DNA of 64,000 nt, from contig OY294048.1 in the NCBI GenBank assembly GCA_958510825.1, positions 34,561,026 to 34,625,025 on the forward strand. The letters run 5' to 3'. This DNA comes from Brachypterus glaber (Eukaryota; Arthropoda; Insecta; Coleoptera; Kateretidae). Numbering within the stretch: position 1 is the stretch's first letter; each line of letters begins with the position of its first letter. The notes under the pieces are model-generated. The model was not told the origin of the DNA. It searched no databases and saw only the letters and a program-made list of their open reading frames with translations. The position numbers and the translations under genes are program-made. Positions 34,360 to 46,048 of the stretch are shown in pieces.

Positions 34360-34700
34360 AAACGTATGTTTTTAGATTTGTCTGCCTGTCGGTCCGTCCG
34401 TCCGTTGGTCCGTCCATCCGTCTGTCCGTCAGTCGGTCCGTCGGTTCGTTCGTCCGCACTCCCGTCTGTGCGTCCGTCAGTCTGTCCATCTGTCCGTCGT
34501 CTGCCTGTCTATCCGTGTGTTATCTCGAATCGAGATTCTCGTTAACTCCATACGTAGAAAATATATCGACCAGCGTTTTTCGTATATTGTTTCTTATCAT
34601 ATTTCAACGAGCTGATTAGATGTTGGGAAGTAAACAGTTAGGGGTAAGGGGGTAATAATGGGGTAAAACTCCTAGTTTTAGCGTTATTTGGTTATAATTA
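34360..34700 (+). repeat. GTCY-module repeat, copy 2 (longest tract)
   Basis: 34,381-34,520 is an imperfect tetranucleotide array of GTCC, GTCT, GTCA and GTCG units, followed by TTATCTCGAATCGAGATTCT, CGAGCTGATTAGATGTTGGG and GGGTAAGGGGGTAATAATGG. The arrangement matches 32,266-32,440 and the inverted copy ending at 37,350. Confidence 0.7.
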
Positions 34701-35312
34701 ATTACACTGTGTGACAAAATCGAGGTTGATCTTTTAGGCATGATATCTAGGTCTAATATAGTCGAGTCGTTTCGCTACTTTAGGTGATTTAAGCAATTTT
34801 TAAAATTTAAAGTTTCCAGTTTACTCTAATATTCATTTTTTAACTGAGGAAAGAGGCTGGATTGCAATCGGGTGCAGAAAAGCCTCTTTACGCGTGCATT
34901 AGAAACAATATTTTTTCTACAAGCGGAGTTAAAAATAAAATATGATTTTATACCTTATTAAATAAATTTTATTTATTAACAGTTAACATTCATCAGGTAA
35001 CATAAATTCTTTATTAAGGTTCACCATTTTCGTTTATAAAAATTTTACAATTAAACTTAAGAAAACAATTAACCTGAACAAATTAGCTTGGGATGCTATC
35101 ATGTTGATCGGTCACCATAGAAACAAGTTTCTTAGACAACAATTCTACACATTTGTATATTTAAGCTACTTGATTTTTTATGAAATAATTATGCTTGCAG
35201 AAAATGCCTTCTTTTGGTACGCATATGAGTGCGCACTCGTTAATTTTTTTTATACTCATGTCCAAAAATGCAACGAAAATTAGATATTTATTTAATATCT
35301 CAGAATATACAG
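34701..35312. other. No gene recognised
   Basis: AT-rich. The ORF at 35,101-35,283 has no domain. Confidence 0.35.
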
Positions 35313-35570
35313 ACCAACGAACTAAAAACTTTTCTCTCTAGAATACGCATACCGTTAATATAAAGTATCGCCAACATCTCGGTTTGTTTGTAAACAAATA
35401 GTAGGTATATTCAGGCCTGAACAATAACAATTACCAGTAACTGTTATTGTTGTCTCTGTTAGAACAAAGCAGTGCGAGTAAGACAGACAAATGTATATGT
35501 TGGCTACGTTTTTGTCAGTTTTTACAAATGAAATTCCTATTCTAGAGAGAAGAGTTATTAGTTCGTTGGT
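35313..35570. mobile_element. 258-bp TIR element with 33-bp ends
   Basis: ACCAACGAACTAAAAACTTT onward (35,313-35,345) and its complement at 35,538-35,570 match with about four differences. The interior also has a short palindrome (TAACAATTACCAGTAACTG and TTATTGTTG). Confidence 0.75.
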
Positions 35571-35599
35571 AAGGCCTACTTAAATTTACTATTTTCATG

Positions 35600-36230
35600 C
35601 AGTAACTTAATCCAGGTGCATGCCAATCGGGGAGGCCCAAGCACTTTTTTGCCCAATTATTTTTTCAGTGTAACTTTTTGGTGGTTTTTTAATTTGTATA
35701 TGATTTTATAAGTAAAAATACATAAAAAAAAGGTAAGATGATGTAAGACTGTTTACGATAAAAATGCAATTAAAAGTAATCTTACGCTTGTATGACTAAA
35801 AATAAAAAAGGATCCATAAAGATACAGGGTAAGGTAAGGTAAAAAAGAGTTTTTATTTAATATCTCTTTAGCCCTATAAACAATAGTAACGAATTTTTGC
35901 ACATGCCTTAACATTGATAAAGGCTATCATTTAATGTAATTTTTATTCGGCAATTTTAAGCAGGGACGTGCAAAATTTTTTTTGTCCCAAACTTTTTTAT
36001 CTGTATTTTTCTTTGACATTTTTTCAATAAAATATTATTCTTTAGTTAAAAATACATAAAAAGGTAGGTGCTCTTAGTATAACACCGTAGAACCAACCGA
36101 GTTCGAAAAAATTGGATTTAAATAGATTTTTTACGTTCTGAGCATCAAAAATAGGATATAAAAATTTCGCCAATAAAAATTTTAATAATTCTACATCAAA
36201 AACTATAAAAAAAGTTCCCATACACAAATG
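35600..36230. mobile_element. Diverged foldback MITE remnant
   Basis: CCAGGTGCATGCCAATCGG with TTGCCCAATTATTTTTTCAG on the left, and AGCAGGGACGTGCAAAATTT further right, are typical phrases of the family seen at 43.2-44.2 and 55.6-56.7 kb. Confidence 0.45.
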
Positions 36231-36237
36231 ACCACAA

Positions 36238-36296
<59 letters not shown>
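36238..36296. repeat. (AAT)n microsatellite
   Basis: About 18 AAT units. The minus ORF with a run of tyrosines is its translation. Confidence 0.95.
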
Positions 36297-37349
36297 TATC
36301 ATAATTAGTGTATTCTAGAACATGGAAAGCCCCAAATAAGTTTCTGGCTTGTGCTAGAGGTTAATGGTTTGAAAAAAAAAATAGTTGAAATATTTACAAA
36401 GTTGACAATATACATACAAAAGGTAGGTATGTTCGTTAATTATTTACTTTAAGCCGTGAATTATGTTTTTAGAGCTTGCTTGATTGATTTCCATAAACAA
36501 AGAATTTAAAGTATAACAATACTCAACAGACTATTGTTATGTTTTACATTCATTTTTAAAAAATCAATCAACGTAACTAGTTAGTACACAAAGAGAACAA
36601 ATATCTTAATTCAAGCATCATGTGAGCTCAATTTTTGAAATCTGGGAATTAATTCTCATGAGAAATTTTTTTCTACGTTATTTTCTGCTATTTTGCATAT
36701 AATTTCAGAAGAATTCACCTAAATTAATTCATTTTCCCTAGAGAATGGTATTTAATCTCTGATTAAAAAAAATTAAGCCTAGGGGCTTTTTCCCACTGCA
36801 CAAAGGATGCGGCGCTTTCACCAAAATTGTAAATGGACCAAAAAAAATATAAACTATAATATATAATAATAAACTATAGTTTACTCGATTTTAAATAAGG
36901 ATGGGTTAATATATTTTTAATTTTGCTGAAATGTTTTTTCAGTGTATTAACCAGCCGAACAGTTGCAAGCACCTTGTCAACACATCGGCACTAGGCACTA
37001 ATTTAAAACGTTATGAAATAGGAAGTTGTGTGAATAGGCAACCATTAATACACCTGCGTGTTACATAATTTATTAAAGTTTGAAAGTCTGTATCTCTAAA
37101 ACCTTAGGTTCTAGCAAAAACTGTATATTACATTATAGGGCTTAAAAAGAGCTTTCATTTGAAATATATTTTTTTGAAATCGGTTTATAAATGAGTTATG
37201 CAAAAAAAAAACATTTTACAGCTTTAAACGCTAATATCTCGAAAACAATGTATTTTAGAAAAAAATTGTTAATTTAAGAAAATCTTTCATGTAAGTGGTA
37301 AATTAATAAAATACAATAATAATTATCCTAATTATAACCAAAAAACACT
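36297..37349. other. No gene; one 100-bp hairpin
   Basis: TTGATTGATTTCC near 36,480 faces AAAAATCAATCAACG near 36,559, with CTATTGTTATG pairs inside. Confidence 0.4.
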
Positions 37350-37620
37350 AAAAATAGGAGTTTTACTCCATTCTTACCCCCTTATCCCCAATCGTTTACC
37401 CCCAAAATCTAATCAGCTTTTCAAAATATGATAAGGAATAATATGCAAAAAACCGCTTGTCGATATCTTTTTTAGAAATGGAGTTATCGAGTTTACACCC
37501 AGACAGACAGACAGACAGACAGACAGACGGATGCAAACATTTTTTTACTGATTTCGACTCAGAAAGGTCTAAAACATCGAGAAAATAGAAAACATGGTCA
37601 TAGATTTTGACTTTTCGGCG
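37350..37620 (-). repeat. GTCY-module repeat, inverted copy 3
   Basis: CTCCATTCTTACCCCCTTAT, then ATCTAATCAGCTTTTC, then a (CAGA)n tract at 37,499-37,531: the same order as copy 2, read from the other strand. Confidence 0.65.
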
Positions 37621-38277
37621 AAGATTTCAATACAACAGTACTCTTAGTAGTACCGATGTAAAAATATCTACGGTTTGTAGTTAATTTGTGTACACTGAAT
37701 TCGAAGTTGTTTTTTGCGGCCTCGTATCTAGTAAATTAGTAGATATCTAAAGGTCGATTCAGGCATAATTATCACTAACTACACTAAACTGAATTAAGAA
37801 ATTAAGAAAATTAAGAAACATAACCTCAAATTCTATAATACATTTTCATGAATAAAATATTATACATCATTTAGTAGTTATTCTATTTTATCATATATAT
37901 TATATAAAATTTAAATTGATCTTAATAATATCTAAGAATTTTTTTGATTAATTACAAGAATACACAATTTCGTATTATTGGCACCTTTTTGCTAATGATT
38001 GGCATCCAGATTTTTTTTATTATTGGCACCTAATTTTTGCTTTGAAGCAACGAAAAAAAAAATTACTACTAGTACCTACTTTTTGTATCGAAATAAAATA
38101 TTTAAATTGGTATATTGCAGCTTTATACATATTAACTAAAGGCTGTAAACAAAAACTCAAATTTATTTTATAAATAAAAAAATCTTAAATATGTCTATAT
38201 TTTTAATTTAAAATATTAGTTACCTAATAATTACGTAATACTAATTTGTATCCATAAAATAATACCTAGTTACCTAG

Positions 38278-38311
<34 letters not shown>

Positions 38312-39039
38312 TATACTTATTTAAAAGAATTATTAGGCTTTTAGGCTAGCAAGTTTTGTTTACAATAAACCTGTGCCAATAATAGGAATTTTATTATAGT
38401 TTAGACACCTATTATGGGTACCCCAAATAAAATATACATAGATTTTTAAAGAAAACTCTAACCTTTCATAAAAAGCTAAATTTAAAAAATTCATTTTTGG
38501 GCATTTTGAGAAAAGCCTTATAGAAGTTAAAATTTTGTAGATTTTTCTCCATTTAAAAACAATTCAAAAACTTATTACAATTCACAGGTCACAGCAATTA
38601 ACTTGTGCGTGTCGATAAACTGACATGCCTATCCTTTTCTCTCTGGCAAATAGCGTTATTTGGGTAGAAAAATGTACACACATTGTGTCTGGTATCATCG
38701 AGTACTTCACAAAGTACTCTTTAATGGCCGCTATTTACATTTCCTATATATCACAAGTCAAAATTTAATTTTTTTCTATAGATGGCAGCACTGTGCTTCG
38801 TATTTCTCACCATTTAGGGGATCCCCACTGTGACACTCTGTATAGGAAATGACTACTTGCCCTGGTCGCACCTAAAGACATTTCGCCTAGTATTTTACTA
38901 AGAAACTTCTAGGATATTGATATTTGCCTTCGAAGTTATTGAGAGTTTCGAGAAGAACCATTAACTGTATGTTTTTGAGTGCTTTAGTAGTGTAGATAAC
39001 ACTCAAATATTTTCAGACATCATTTTATTTGATTCTAGG
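37621..39039. other. No gene; poly(A) run
   Basis: AT-rich. An uninterrupted A run of about 28 lies at 38,282-38,309. GGCACC near 37,980-38,030 is repeated twice. Confidence 0.4.
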
Positions 39040-39510
39040 CGTATTTGGTGCTCTGTTTTCGGAACCTTGCTTCCTTTTTCCCGATCAGTGGTTTTTTGCA
39101 TATACATAGTTGTAGTAAAAATAATTTCTAATTATTTTTTTTTGCTTATGATTGATTCTCTTTTCATAGGTCTCCAAGCCAAAAAAAGTGGATTTAAAAT
39201 ATCTTTATTTGTTTGTTTTATTTTAATGAAACAACAACAATACTAACACATGTGAGGTTTGTAAAAACAGAAAAAGTTTTAGATTGAATCCAGTAACGGA
39301 TATTTTACGGGGAGTTATTGAAAGCAGAATAAAAATATTTTGAATTATTTTATGTTTATTTGATGTTATTTTTATGTTTTAAAGCAAGGAGAAAAAGTTT
39401 TTTTTATTTTTTTTTGATTTTTCGTTTTGTTTTTTTCATATTAAATTTAATCTAGTATCTTAGTTATCTTTTAAAAATAAATAAAATACTTCAATATTTT
39501 TATTAGATAA
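39040..39510. repeat. Copy of the 23.4-24.6 kb palindromic element, one side
   Basis: TTCGGAACCTTGCTTCCTTT matches 23,427, and 39,230-39,500 (AACACATGTGAGGTTTG, GAGTTATTGAAAGCAG) is the complement of 24,100-24,360. Confidence 0.6.
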
Positions 39511-39599
39511 CCCTCTGTAAAATCTCTGTCACTGGATTACATTTAAAACTATTTTATTTTTATAAACCGCATATAAACCGCATATTGCGTATAAAAATT

Positions 39600-40110
39600 A
39601 ATTACCTATGATTGAAATTTGACTAGTGTCAAAATTTGAAATCTAATTAAAAATGTAAAAATACACATTCAATCATCAAAATTTATTAAAATGCCTATAT
39701 CTCAGAAACTAATAGTCTTAAGATATATATGATCACATGTGTTTTTGTAGGGAATGAAACACTATTTTCATATATGTAAAAAAATTGTCCTACTATAAAT
39801 AATAAGTGAGATATCGCAAAAAATTATAGTTTTTGTCCTTTTGCTCCCCTTTACCTTCGCTAATGTTAACCATATTTGATGTGACGCAAAAAGAAAAGGT
39901 CCTGAATCGTTTGGTGAAAGAATTTTTTAAATTAGACATTTCGTTCAAAAGTTATAAGGTTTACATACAGACCAACAAACAGACAGACAGACAGACAGAT
40001 ATACATTTTTTACACCCACTTTTTTCACATTTTCTCGACGTTTGGCATTCTTGACATTCTTAAGCCGAAAATGCAACAAACAAAATATTTTTCGGTAGGG
40101 TGTTTCCACC
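39600..40110 (+). repeat. Dispersed repeat R1, uninterrupted copy B
   Basis: Matches the inverted copy A at 5474-6360 and contains a (CAGA)n tract at 39,978-40,001. It supplies the empty site for the insertion in copy A. Confidence 0.7.
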
Positions 40111-40124
40111 CGTAAAAATCTTTT

Positions 40125-41290
40125 TTGTAGAGCAGTGCAATTGTTGTAAAGTTCTTTTCCTACGATCCTCTATGAAAATGACATTTAGTACACTCTTTTG
40201 TTCTTTAGAAAACGCCTCATATCGCACTAGTTTGATATTTTTATATCACACTCGTGTGATATTTATGTATGGAGGTTTGCCTAATTTTATTTAGATATTT
40301 ACCTCGTAGATTCTACGAATTTTATTCAACTTGTTTTATAAACCATTTTCGACTTTTCACCACAGCCTCGTTCATAAACCTTCCCACTCGCGTGAAATAT
40401 GTCACTTTCCACACTAGTTATGTAATATACTAATACATACTAGACTGGCAATGCATTTTACTGGGCAAATGCCCATACCTTTAAAACTAAGCAATTTTAG
40501 ATAAGTGTTTATATAAACTTTTTCTACGACTGCTTTAGAATGTAAGCAAATACACACACTTTTCAAACACAGAATGAATCCATTCTAACTCTAGATACGG
40601 TATGAACATTCCGTATCAAGTGTTAGAATGAGCACATGAAGTGTCATCTCTTGTTTATAAAAGTAAAGAAAACTATAGCAAAATTAGCAAAAATATGTAT
40701 TTTTTACCATGAAACATTGAATAATTTAATGCAATTTAAAATTTTGCATTAATATTACATAAAGTTTATTAGTTTTTCTTAATATTTGACCAGTTTTTTA
40801 TCAATTTAGTTCAAAAAATTAAAACTGCTCCATCTATTGGTAAATATTTAAAACTAATATCTGTCAAAACAATTTGACATAACCTTTAATTTTTGCATTA
40901 TAATTTGTAAATATGTGCTAAAATTAAATAAAAAATCTTTTTTAACTACTAAATTGATAATATTATTAAATAACATTAATTGCTTTATTTAAAAATATGT
41001 ATTTTGTTTCATTTACAATGTCGAGTCACAAAAAACATTGTTTTTAACCTTGTCCGCAGTTTAAAGCCATACAGTGTTTTATATTTGCAGTCGATGAAAA
41101 AGTATAGTCTACAACACTTATGGAATAGTCATTCCGCGCTCACGGGACCGTCATACTCGCCTGCCGGCTCGTATGACCAACTTTCCGCTCGCGCGGAATA
41201 TTGTCTATTCCATACTAGTTATAGAATATACTATTCTTACAACAGATTATGCTATAACCCATTATTAAAAAATGCTAATAAATAAATTTA
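40125..41290 (+). mobile_element. Composite element Z, copy A (internally deleted)
   Basis: Its blocks occur in the same order, inverted, at 58,500-60,490. They are CTACGATCCTCTATGAAAAT, TATCACACTCGTGTGATATT (a perfect palindrome near 40,244-40,263), CACTCGCGTGAAATATGTCA, AACACTTGATACGG-type arms and the stem-loop H at 41,085-41,240. Relative to copy B it lacks about 530 bp at the 40,375 junction and about 330 bp near 40,440. No domain is recognised in its ORFs, although the frame at 40,980-41,285 is shared with copy B. Confidence 0.7.
41085..41240. repeat. Stem-loop repeat (member H), copy 1
   Basis: ATGGAATAGTCATTCCGCGC faces GCGCGGAATATTGTCTATTC. The core ACTCGCCTGCCGGCTC lies at 41,155-41,170, and the right edge is AGAATATACTATT. 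Confidence 0.8.
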
Positions 41291-41329
41291 TGTAACGGAT
41301 ATCAGATGCGGGATCTGGAGTTGGGTAGG

Positions 41330-41405
41330 GGCTTTTACCGCGCATCCAATACCGCGCGTCCATTACCGCGCTGACAAATACCGTGCATGTCATTTACCGC
41401 GCGTT
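41330..41405. repeat. Minisatellite of TACCGCGCGTCCA units
   Basis: Five units of 13-17 bp (ACCGCGCATCCAAT, ACCGCGCGTCCATT, ACCGCGCTGACAAAT and so on), CpG-rich in an AT-rich setting. Confidence 0.8.
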
Positions 41406-42264
41406 TGTTGTATCATTATAATAATTACTAATGGTTGGTTATCCTGAATACCAATTACCTCCCCATTCTTAAAAGTTGCTTGCGGACCTTAACGCCAACA
41501 ATGTAACAATGGGAAAATTTCATCTTTTGTTTTACTTTTGCGGACTGGAAATAAATAAATAAATACGTGATCTAGAAAATTCTGTTACGAAGAAAATGTC
41601 AACAATGTCAGTAATATCCATATTTAGAAAAACATTTGGAAAACTTCTCAATAACAATTATTACAGAGACGGGTTTTTTATTATGACAGCTAGTTACAAC
41701 TGATCAATTGTTTTTTTTTGTCCTATGCTATTGTGATAGGTTACTACATAAAATTAAACGAATATATACCAATTTTATTTTTTAATTAACCTTTTATTTG
41801 TCAAAAAAATATTCTTACAAATGAATAAAAAGTAGCGTATTATCGACTGACGAGAAATATCTCGATTTTACGCTATTTTAAATCTAGGATTACGCCTCAA
41901 ATTACCTCATGCAAACATTATTTCTCGTCCTTCATCATAATATATATACAGGGTTTCTCAACGAAGCCGACTCGGTCGATATATAGTAAACTATCCACTT
42001 TTTTTAGAGAAAAACTTTAAAGGGAAAAGTTGTATGGTTTTAAACAAGGCATATTTTAAAACTGTTTAAAAATATACGGGATTTCCTTCTTAGGGTGGGT
42101 AACATCTGACTTAATTTTTTTAAATAGAATGTTATATTTTTTATTATTCTATCTTATTCCTCATTAAAATTCATTTATTTTGATACTATATGGGTCTATT
42201 GTTTATAGTTTTTGAGATATATTTTTTTTTGAGAAAAAATGCATTTTTAGTAAAGAGATAAAAA
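41406..42264. other. AT-rich interval before a nest of palindromes
   Basis: TATATACAGGGTTTCTCAAC at 41,943 looks like a MITE left end. No matching right end was found with confidence. Confidence 0.35.
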
Positions 42265-42786
42265 AGTCCAATTTCCTTAATTTTTGTCAAAAGTTGATAA
42301 AATTTTGCAAACTTTTCTTAAAATGGGTGTATCTAATTACTTTATGTGCAAAAAAAATAAATATTTTATACAGGGCGTTTAAAAAAAATATTCAAACTTT
42401 TGGATTTTCAAACATAAAAAAAACAATTTTTTAAATGGAATGCTATATTTTTTATTCAGTCATTAAATGTAGGATAAAATTCTGCGTACAATGATATAAG
42501 ACACTTTATAGATCCGTTTAGCGGTTTTTAAAATAATTGAGTTTAAAATATCTCATATCATTGTACGCAGAATTTTATCCTACATTTACTGAGTAAATAA
42601 AAAATATAGCAATCCATTTAAAAAAATTGAGTTTTTATGTTTGAAAATCCAAATTTGAATATTTATTTTGAACGCCCTGTATAAATTATTTTATTTTTTG
42701 CGCTAAAAGTAATTAAATATACCTTTTTAAAATACGCTTGCAAAATTTTATTAATTTTTGACAAAAAATATTGAAACTAAAAGCAA
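42265..42786. mobile_element. Foldback MITE, CAGGGCG ends, inside a longer palindrome
   Basis: TATACAGGGCGTTTAAAAA near 42,369 and GAACGCCCTGTATAA near 42,671 are the ends of a palindrome whose arms (for example ATCATTGTACGCAGAATTTT and its complement) pair almost fully. The flanks 42,265-42,368 and 42,685-42,780 also mirror each other. Confidence 0.7.
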
Positions 42787-42789
42787 ATA

Positions 42790-43034
42790 AGGGAACGTTC
42801 AAGTATTACGTAACCCAAAATGTACCAAAATTCATACACTTCATACGTCGGTTCTCGCGTTATTTAAGGCTGTAGAGATTCGTTATTTTGGCTACCCCCC
42901 CCCCCTAACACACCCCCTATTAGGGGGGATAGCCAAAATATGAAATCTCTATAATCTATAATAACGCGAGAACCGGGGTATGAAGTATATGAATTTTGGT
43001 ACAATTTGCGTTACGTAATACTTGAACATTCCCT
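42790..43034. mobile_element. Foldback MITE, GGGAACGTTCAAGTATTACG ends
   Basis: Arms 42,790-42,898 and 42,925-43,034 are near-perfect, including GGTTCTCGCGTTATT and CTCTA blocks. The tip is a C13 run facing AGGGGGG. The termini resemble those of the MITE at 44,719-45,030. Confidence 0.8.
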
Positions 43035-43043
43035 AATTGGCCT

Positions 43044-43188
43044 TATTAATTTTGTAAAAAATTTATTCAATGATAAACTATGAGCAAAACACTACAATAG
43101 GGTATTTCGGAAATAACCTATTGTAGTTTTTTCTTATAGTTTATCATTTATTGATTAAATTTTTTTACAAAATTAATAATTAACACTG
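43044..43188. repeat. Perfect-armed hairpin, 145 bp
   Basis: TTATTAATTTTGTAAAAAAT and ACTACAATAGGGT on the left face AACCTATTGTAGT and ATTTTTTTACAAAATTAATA on the right. The loop is about 7 nt. Confidence 0.75.
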
Positions 43189-44212
43189 TTTCCTAAGTAC
43201 GAGTGTAATTCCTTAGGTACTCAAAAATGAGAAAAAAAGTTCCTATAAACATATATCATAATTCCTATAAACATATATCATAAAACAAGGGAGCTAGGCC
43301 CCTTCAAAAGGGGCTTTAATAACTCAGGAACCCATTGTATTATAGCAACGAATTATTGCATGTGATATATCTCTAATAAGGTCTATCAGCCAATGGTATT
43401 TACATGTAGTTACTTCAACCAGGGACGTACGAAATGGGGTGCCCTATCACTTTTTAGCCCCAAACTTTTTTCTGTGTGACTTTTTTGTGGGTTTTTTTTA
43501 TCAGAATAGTATTCCTCAGATAAAGATACATAAAGATACTCTTGTTGTAATACAGTGGATTAACAGTTTTCGAGAAAAATTAAATTTCACGTACCGAAAA
43601 TGAACAATTAAATACTAAATTGTTGAAAACCAAAATTTCAATAACGCAGGGTAAATGAACATTCAAAACTAAGAAAAAATTTCATATACAGGTACTTCCG
43701 TAAATCTATCCTAAGGGAACTATGGTCTCCTAAAAACGGCGCCATGGTAGCTTTAAAAGCAATTTTTGGACCTACATGTATAGAAACATCATTAAAATTT
43801 TGGTTTTTAATCCTCGAAACGTGAGGTTTCACGTTCAAATTAATTTTTCTTCGAACAGGTTTGTCGTACTGTATTACAACAATAGAACATTTTTTATGTA
43901 TCTTTACGTGAGGAATACTCTTCTGAGAAGAAATCCACATAAAAATTACACAAAAAAAAGTTAGGGGCAAAAAAGTGATAAGGCCCCCTTATTTGGTACA
44001 CCCCTGGTTAAAGTAACTATGCAAATACGATTGGCTGATAGGCCTAGAGATATATCACATGCATTACGTTATTGCTATAACAAAAAGGGTTCCTGAGTTA
44101 TTAAATCGTTAGGTCGTTTTAGGACATATATTTACAGTAACTTTTTTTAGGTAAGGAATTACACATTGAAGTTACGTACCATACTTAGGAAACACCCTGT
44201 ATACAATTATCT
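43189..44212. mobile_element. Foldback MITE, about 1 kb
   Basis: The ends TGTTTCCTAAGTACGAGTGT and ACTTAGGAAACACCCTGTAT pair. Inner arms include AACCAGGGACGTACGAAATG against ACACCCCTGGTTAAAG and ATGTGATATATCTCTAATAA against TAGAGATATATCACATG. The ORFs at 43,638-43,970 on both strands span the fold centre and have no domain. Confidence 0.7.
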
Positions 44213-44250
44213 GAAAGCAAAATATACAAAATTTTAATAATAATATTTTT

Positions 44251-44425
44251 GAGGTAAAAGCCGTTTGAGGTAAAATATTTTGAGGTACTTAATGTCCTTT
44301 CGAGGCAATGTCCATGCGAGATTAAATCTTGCGAGGTAACGTTTTTACGAGGTAATACCCTTTCGAGGTAAATTTTTTCAAGGTAAATTTTTTCGAGGTA
44401 AATTTTTTTGAGGTATTTTTTTCGT
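44251..44425. repeat. Minisatellite of CGAGGTAAATTTTT units
   Basis: About ten degenerate units of 16-18 bp, each carrying GAGGTAA, GAGGCAA, GAGATTA or AAGGTAA followed by a T-rich spacer. Confidence 0.8.
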
Positions 44426-44544
44426 GACAGAAATTTTTAAAGATATGTACTTATTTTTTTATGAAACACATCTGTATTCAAGAGATTTTTGTCTAGGACG
44501 TTAACGCGTTTTCTGTCGATTTTGAAAAATTCAAAACTGCTATA

Positions 44545-44712
44545 TTATCGCAGTGGCTGGCGCGTTTGATGACGGATCCAGGGGTTGTGGGTTCGATTCC
44601 CACATAGAGCTTGTAAGGTAAAAAGTGTGTTGTCTGTAGTATAAATATACAAAAATAATCCCGCAATTGCCAATGGCGTATACAAAAAAACTGCCGCATT
44701 AAACACTTTTAG
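44545..44712 (+). mobile_element. tRNA-derived SINE
   Basis: The head contains a consensus Pol III B box, GGTTCGATTCC (44,590-44,600), within the paired TGTGGGTTCGATTCCCACA. An A-box-like TGGCTGGCGCG lies about 40 bp upstream, the spacing of a tRNA gene. The cloverleaf is otherwise incomplete, and an unrelated body of about 100 bp follows. Minus-strand ORFs here (44,493-44,730) are translations of the tRNA-like head. Confidence 0.6.
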
Positions 44713-44718
44713 TGTTTC

Positions 44719-45030
44719 GGGACTGTCCATATATTACGTAACGTGCCTAGGGGGGGGGGGATCATTGAAAATGTGACAGTTTGTGACAGGAAGAGGGAGG
44801 TGGTCTAGGCAAATGTTACTTAACGGAATTTAATATTCATTAACGGAGCATTTTTTATAGTTAGGCTTAGCAGTTGTTTTTTTTATCATAAAGTATATTA
44901 GGAAAAATTTACTAATTTGGATATTGTTACGTGACACCCTGAGGGTGAGTGGGTTTTAGTAAATGTGACAGCTAGTGGGGAGGGGTTATTTTTTTGAAAA
45001 GTTACGTTACGTAATTTATGAACAGCCTCT
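44719..45030. mobile_element. MITE with GGGACTGTCC...TTACGTAAC ends
   Basis: The left end GGGACTGTCCATATATTACG and the right end CGTTACGTAATTTATGAACA pair over about 25 bp. A G10 run follows the left TIR. It lies directly after the SINE. Confidence 0.7.
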
Positions 45031-45295
45031 TACACGTAAACAAATAGGAAAGCCTTTTAATATTCGCAGTATATTTTGTTAGTGCATTGTAGGCATCAAT
45101 TTATAAAAAAAATACAAAAAATACATTTAATAGGTTTATTTTTAGTCAGTGAAATTGTGTATGTAATAATTTACAAATTGGAAAACAAAAATTAAAACTC
45201 TAGTGTGATTGGTGTTTAAAACCATGTGCGGATTACGATTAAATAATAGGATTGTATTAACGCTTTATACATAAAACATGTCATGGAGAAATGCA

Positions 45296-45347
45296 ATGCT
45301 TCGCATTCCATTATATACTCTTCACAGTGGATGGTATATTGCGTTTT
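45296..45347 (-). repeat. Dispersed 50-mer, inverted copy 3
   Basis: TGCTTCGCATTCCATTATAT onward is the complement of the blocks at 16,031, 17,837 and 52,699. Confidence 0.65.
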
Positions 45348-45386
45348 CTTAAATAAAAAATACAAATAAAGGTCCTCACCTTTCGT

Positions 45387-45541
45387 GAAATATACAACTT
45401 TTGTATTTTTAATCCCTGCAATATACGACTTTTGTCTGAATCTCTGAAACTTTTTTTTTTGTAAAATATACAACTTTTGTATTTTAAATCCAAAAAATAT
45501 ACAACTTCTGTTTTGGAACAATGAAATATACAACGTTTCAA
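45387..45541. repeat. Minisatellite of AAATATACAACTTTTGT units
   Basis: Five imperfect units spaced 25-60 bp apart. The minus-strand ORFs at 45,216-45,729 are repeat translations. Confidence 0.75.
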
Positions 45542-45594
45542 GATAGGGGAGGGGAGGTATCCCCAACATCCCCACTGGGGATCTTCCTCTCAAC

Positions 45595-45712
45595 TTGATT
45601 TTTTCCAAAAATTTCGACATCAGATGGACAGACGGATGGACGGACAGACAGACAGATGAACAGGCGGATAGGCGGACAGACAAAAAGACAGAGAGACACA
45701 CAGATGGTCAAA
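45595..45712 (-). repeat. GACG/GACA tetranucleotide tract (GTCY module)
   Basis: Array of GGACAGAC, GGATGGAC and GGCGGAC words, the complement of the tracts at 32.3 and 34.4 kb. The flanking module is less clear here. Confidence 0.6.
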
Positions 45713-46048
45713 TTCAATATCTTAAACAAAATAATTCAAAAATCACATACCCAGTTGAATTTTTTTTTTGTATTTCCTTCTATAGTTAAATGTCCAGTAA
45801 GTACGTATTTTTAATATCTTTTATCTTGGTTTAATATTGTACGTGCAGAAACATAGCATTCACTTTTATTTTGCCCAATAAATATATTTATTAATTTCGT
45901 TTTACAATAGTTTATTTTAAGCTTTAAACAGTAGTTAATTTTAGTGGGGTACTGTTATATAAGGATAATTATCCTATCATTTTTAAGTGTTCGCTTTCCC
46001 TTAAAAAGAAAATCGTCATCTACTCTGGACGTAAAGCCGCTTTGTAAT

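Noticed and set aside
34339..34545. 68-codon ORF rich in VRPSVCPSV
   Set aside because: It is a translation of the GTCC/GTCT tetranucleotide array.
36042..36302. Minus-strand ORF with 19 or so tyrosines in a row
   Set aside because: It reads the (AAT)n microsatellite.
37499..37531. CRISPR-like regular repeats
   Set aside because: It is a simple (CAGA)n run without spacers in eukaryotic DNA.
43638..43970. Opposed ORFs on both strands
   Set aside because: They span the centre of a foldback element and mirror each other.
44545..44620. A functional tRNA gene
   Set aside because: The B box is perfect, but the acceptor and anticodon stems do not pair, and a SINE body follows.
44493..44730. Two minus-strand ORFs reading like GNRTHNPWIRHQTRQP
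   Set aside because: They are the antisense translation of the tRNA-like SINE head with its B box, a familiar source of false proteins.
45216..45729. 161-codon and smaller minus ORFs with CLSV and YKSCIFY repeats
   Set aside because: They are translations of the GACA tract and of the AAATATACAACTTTTGT minisatellite.
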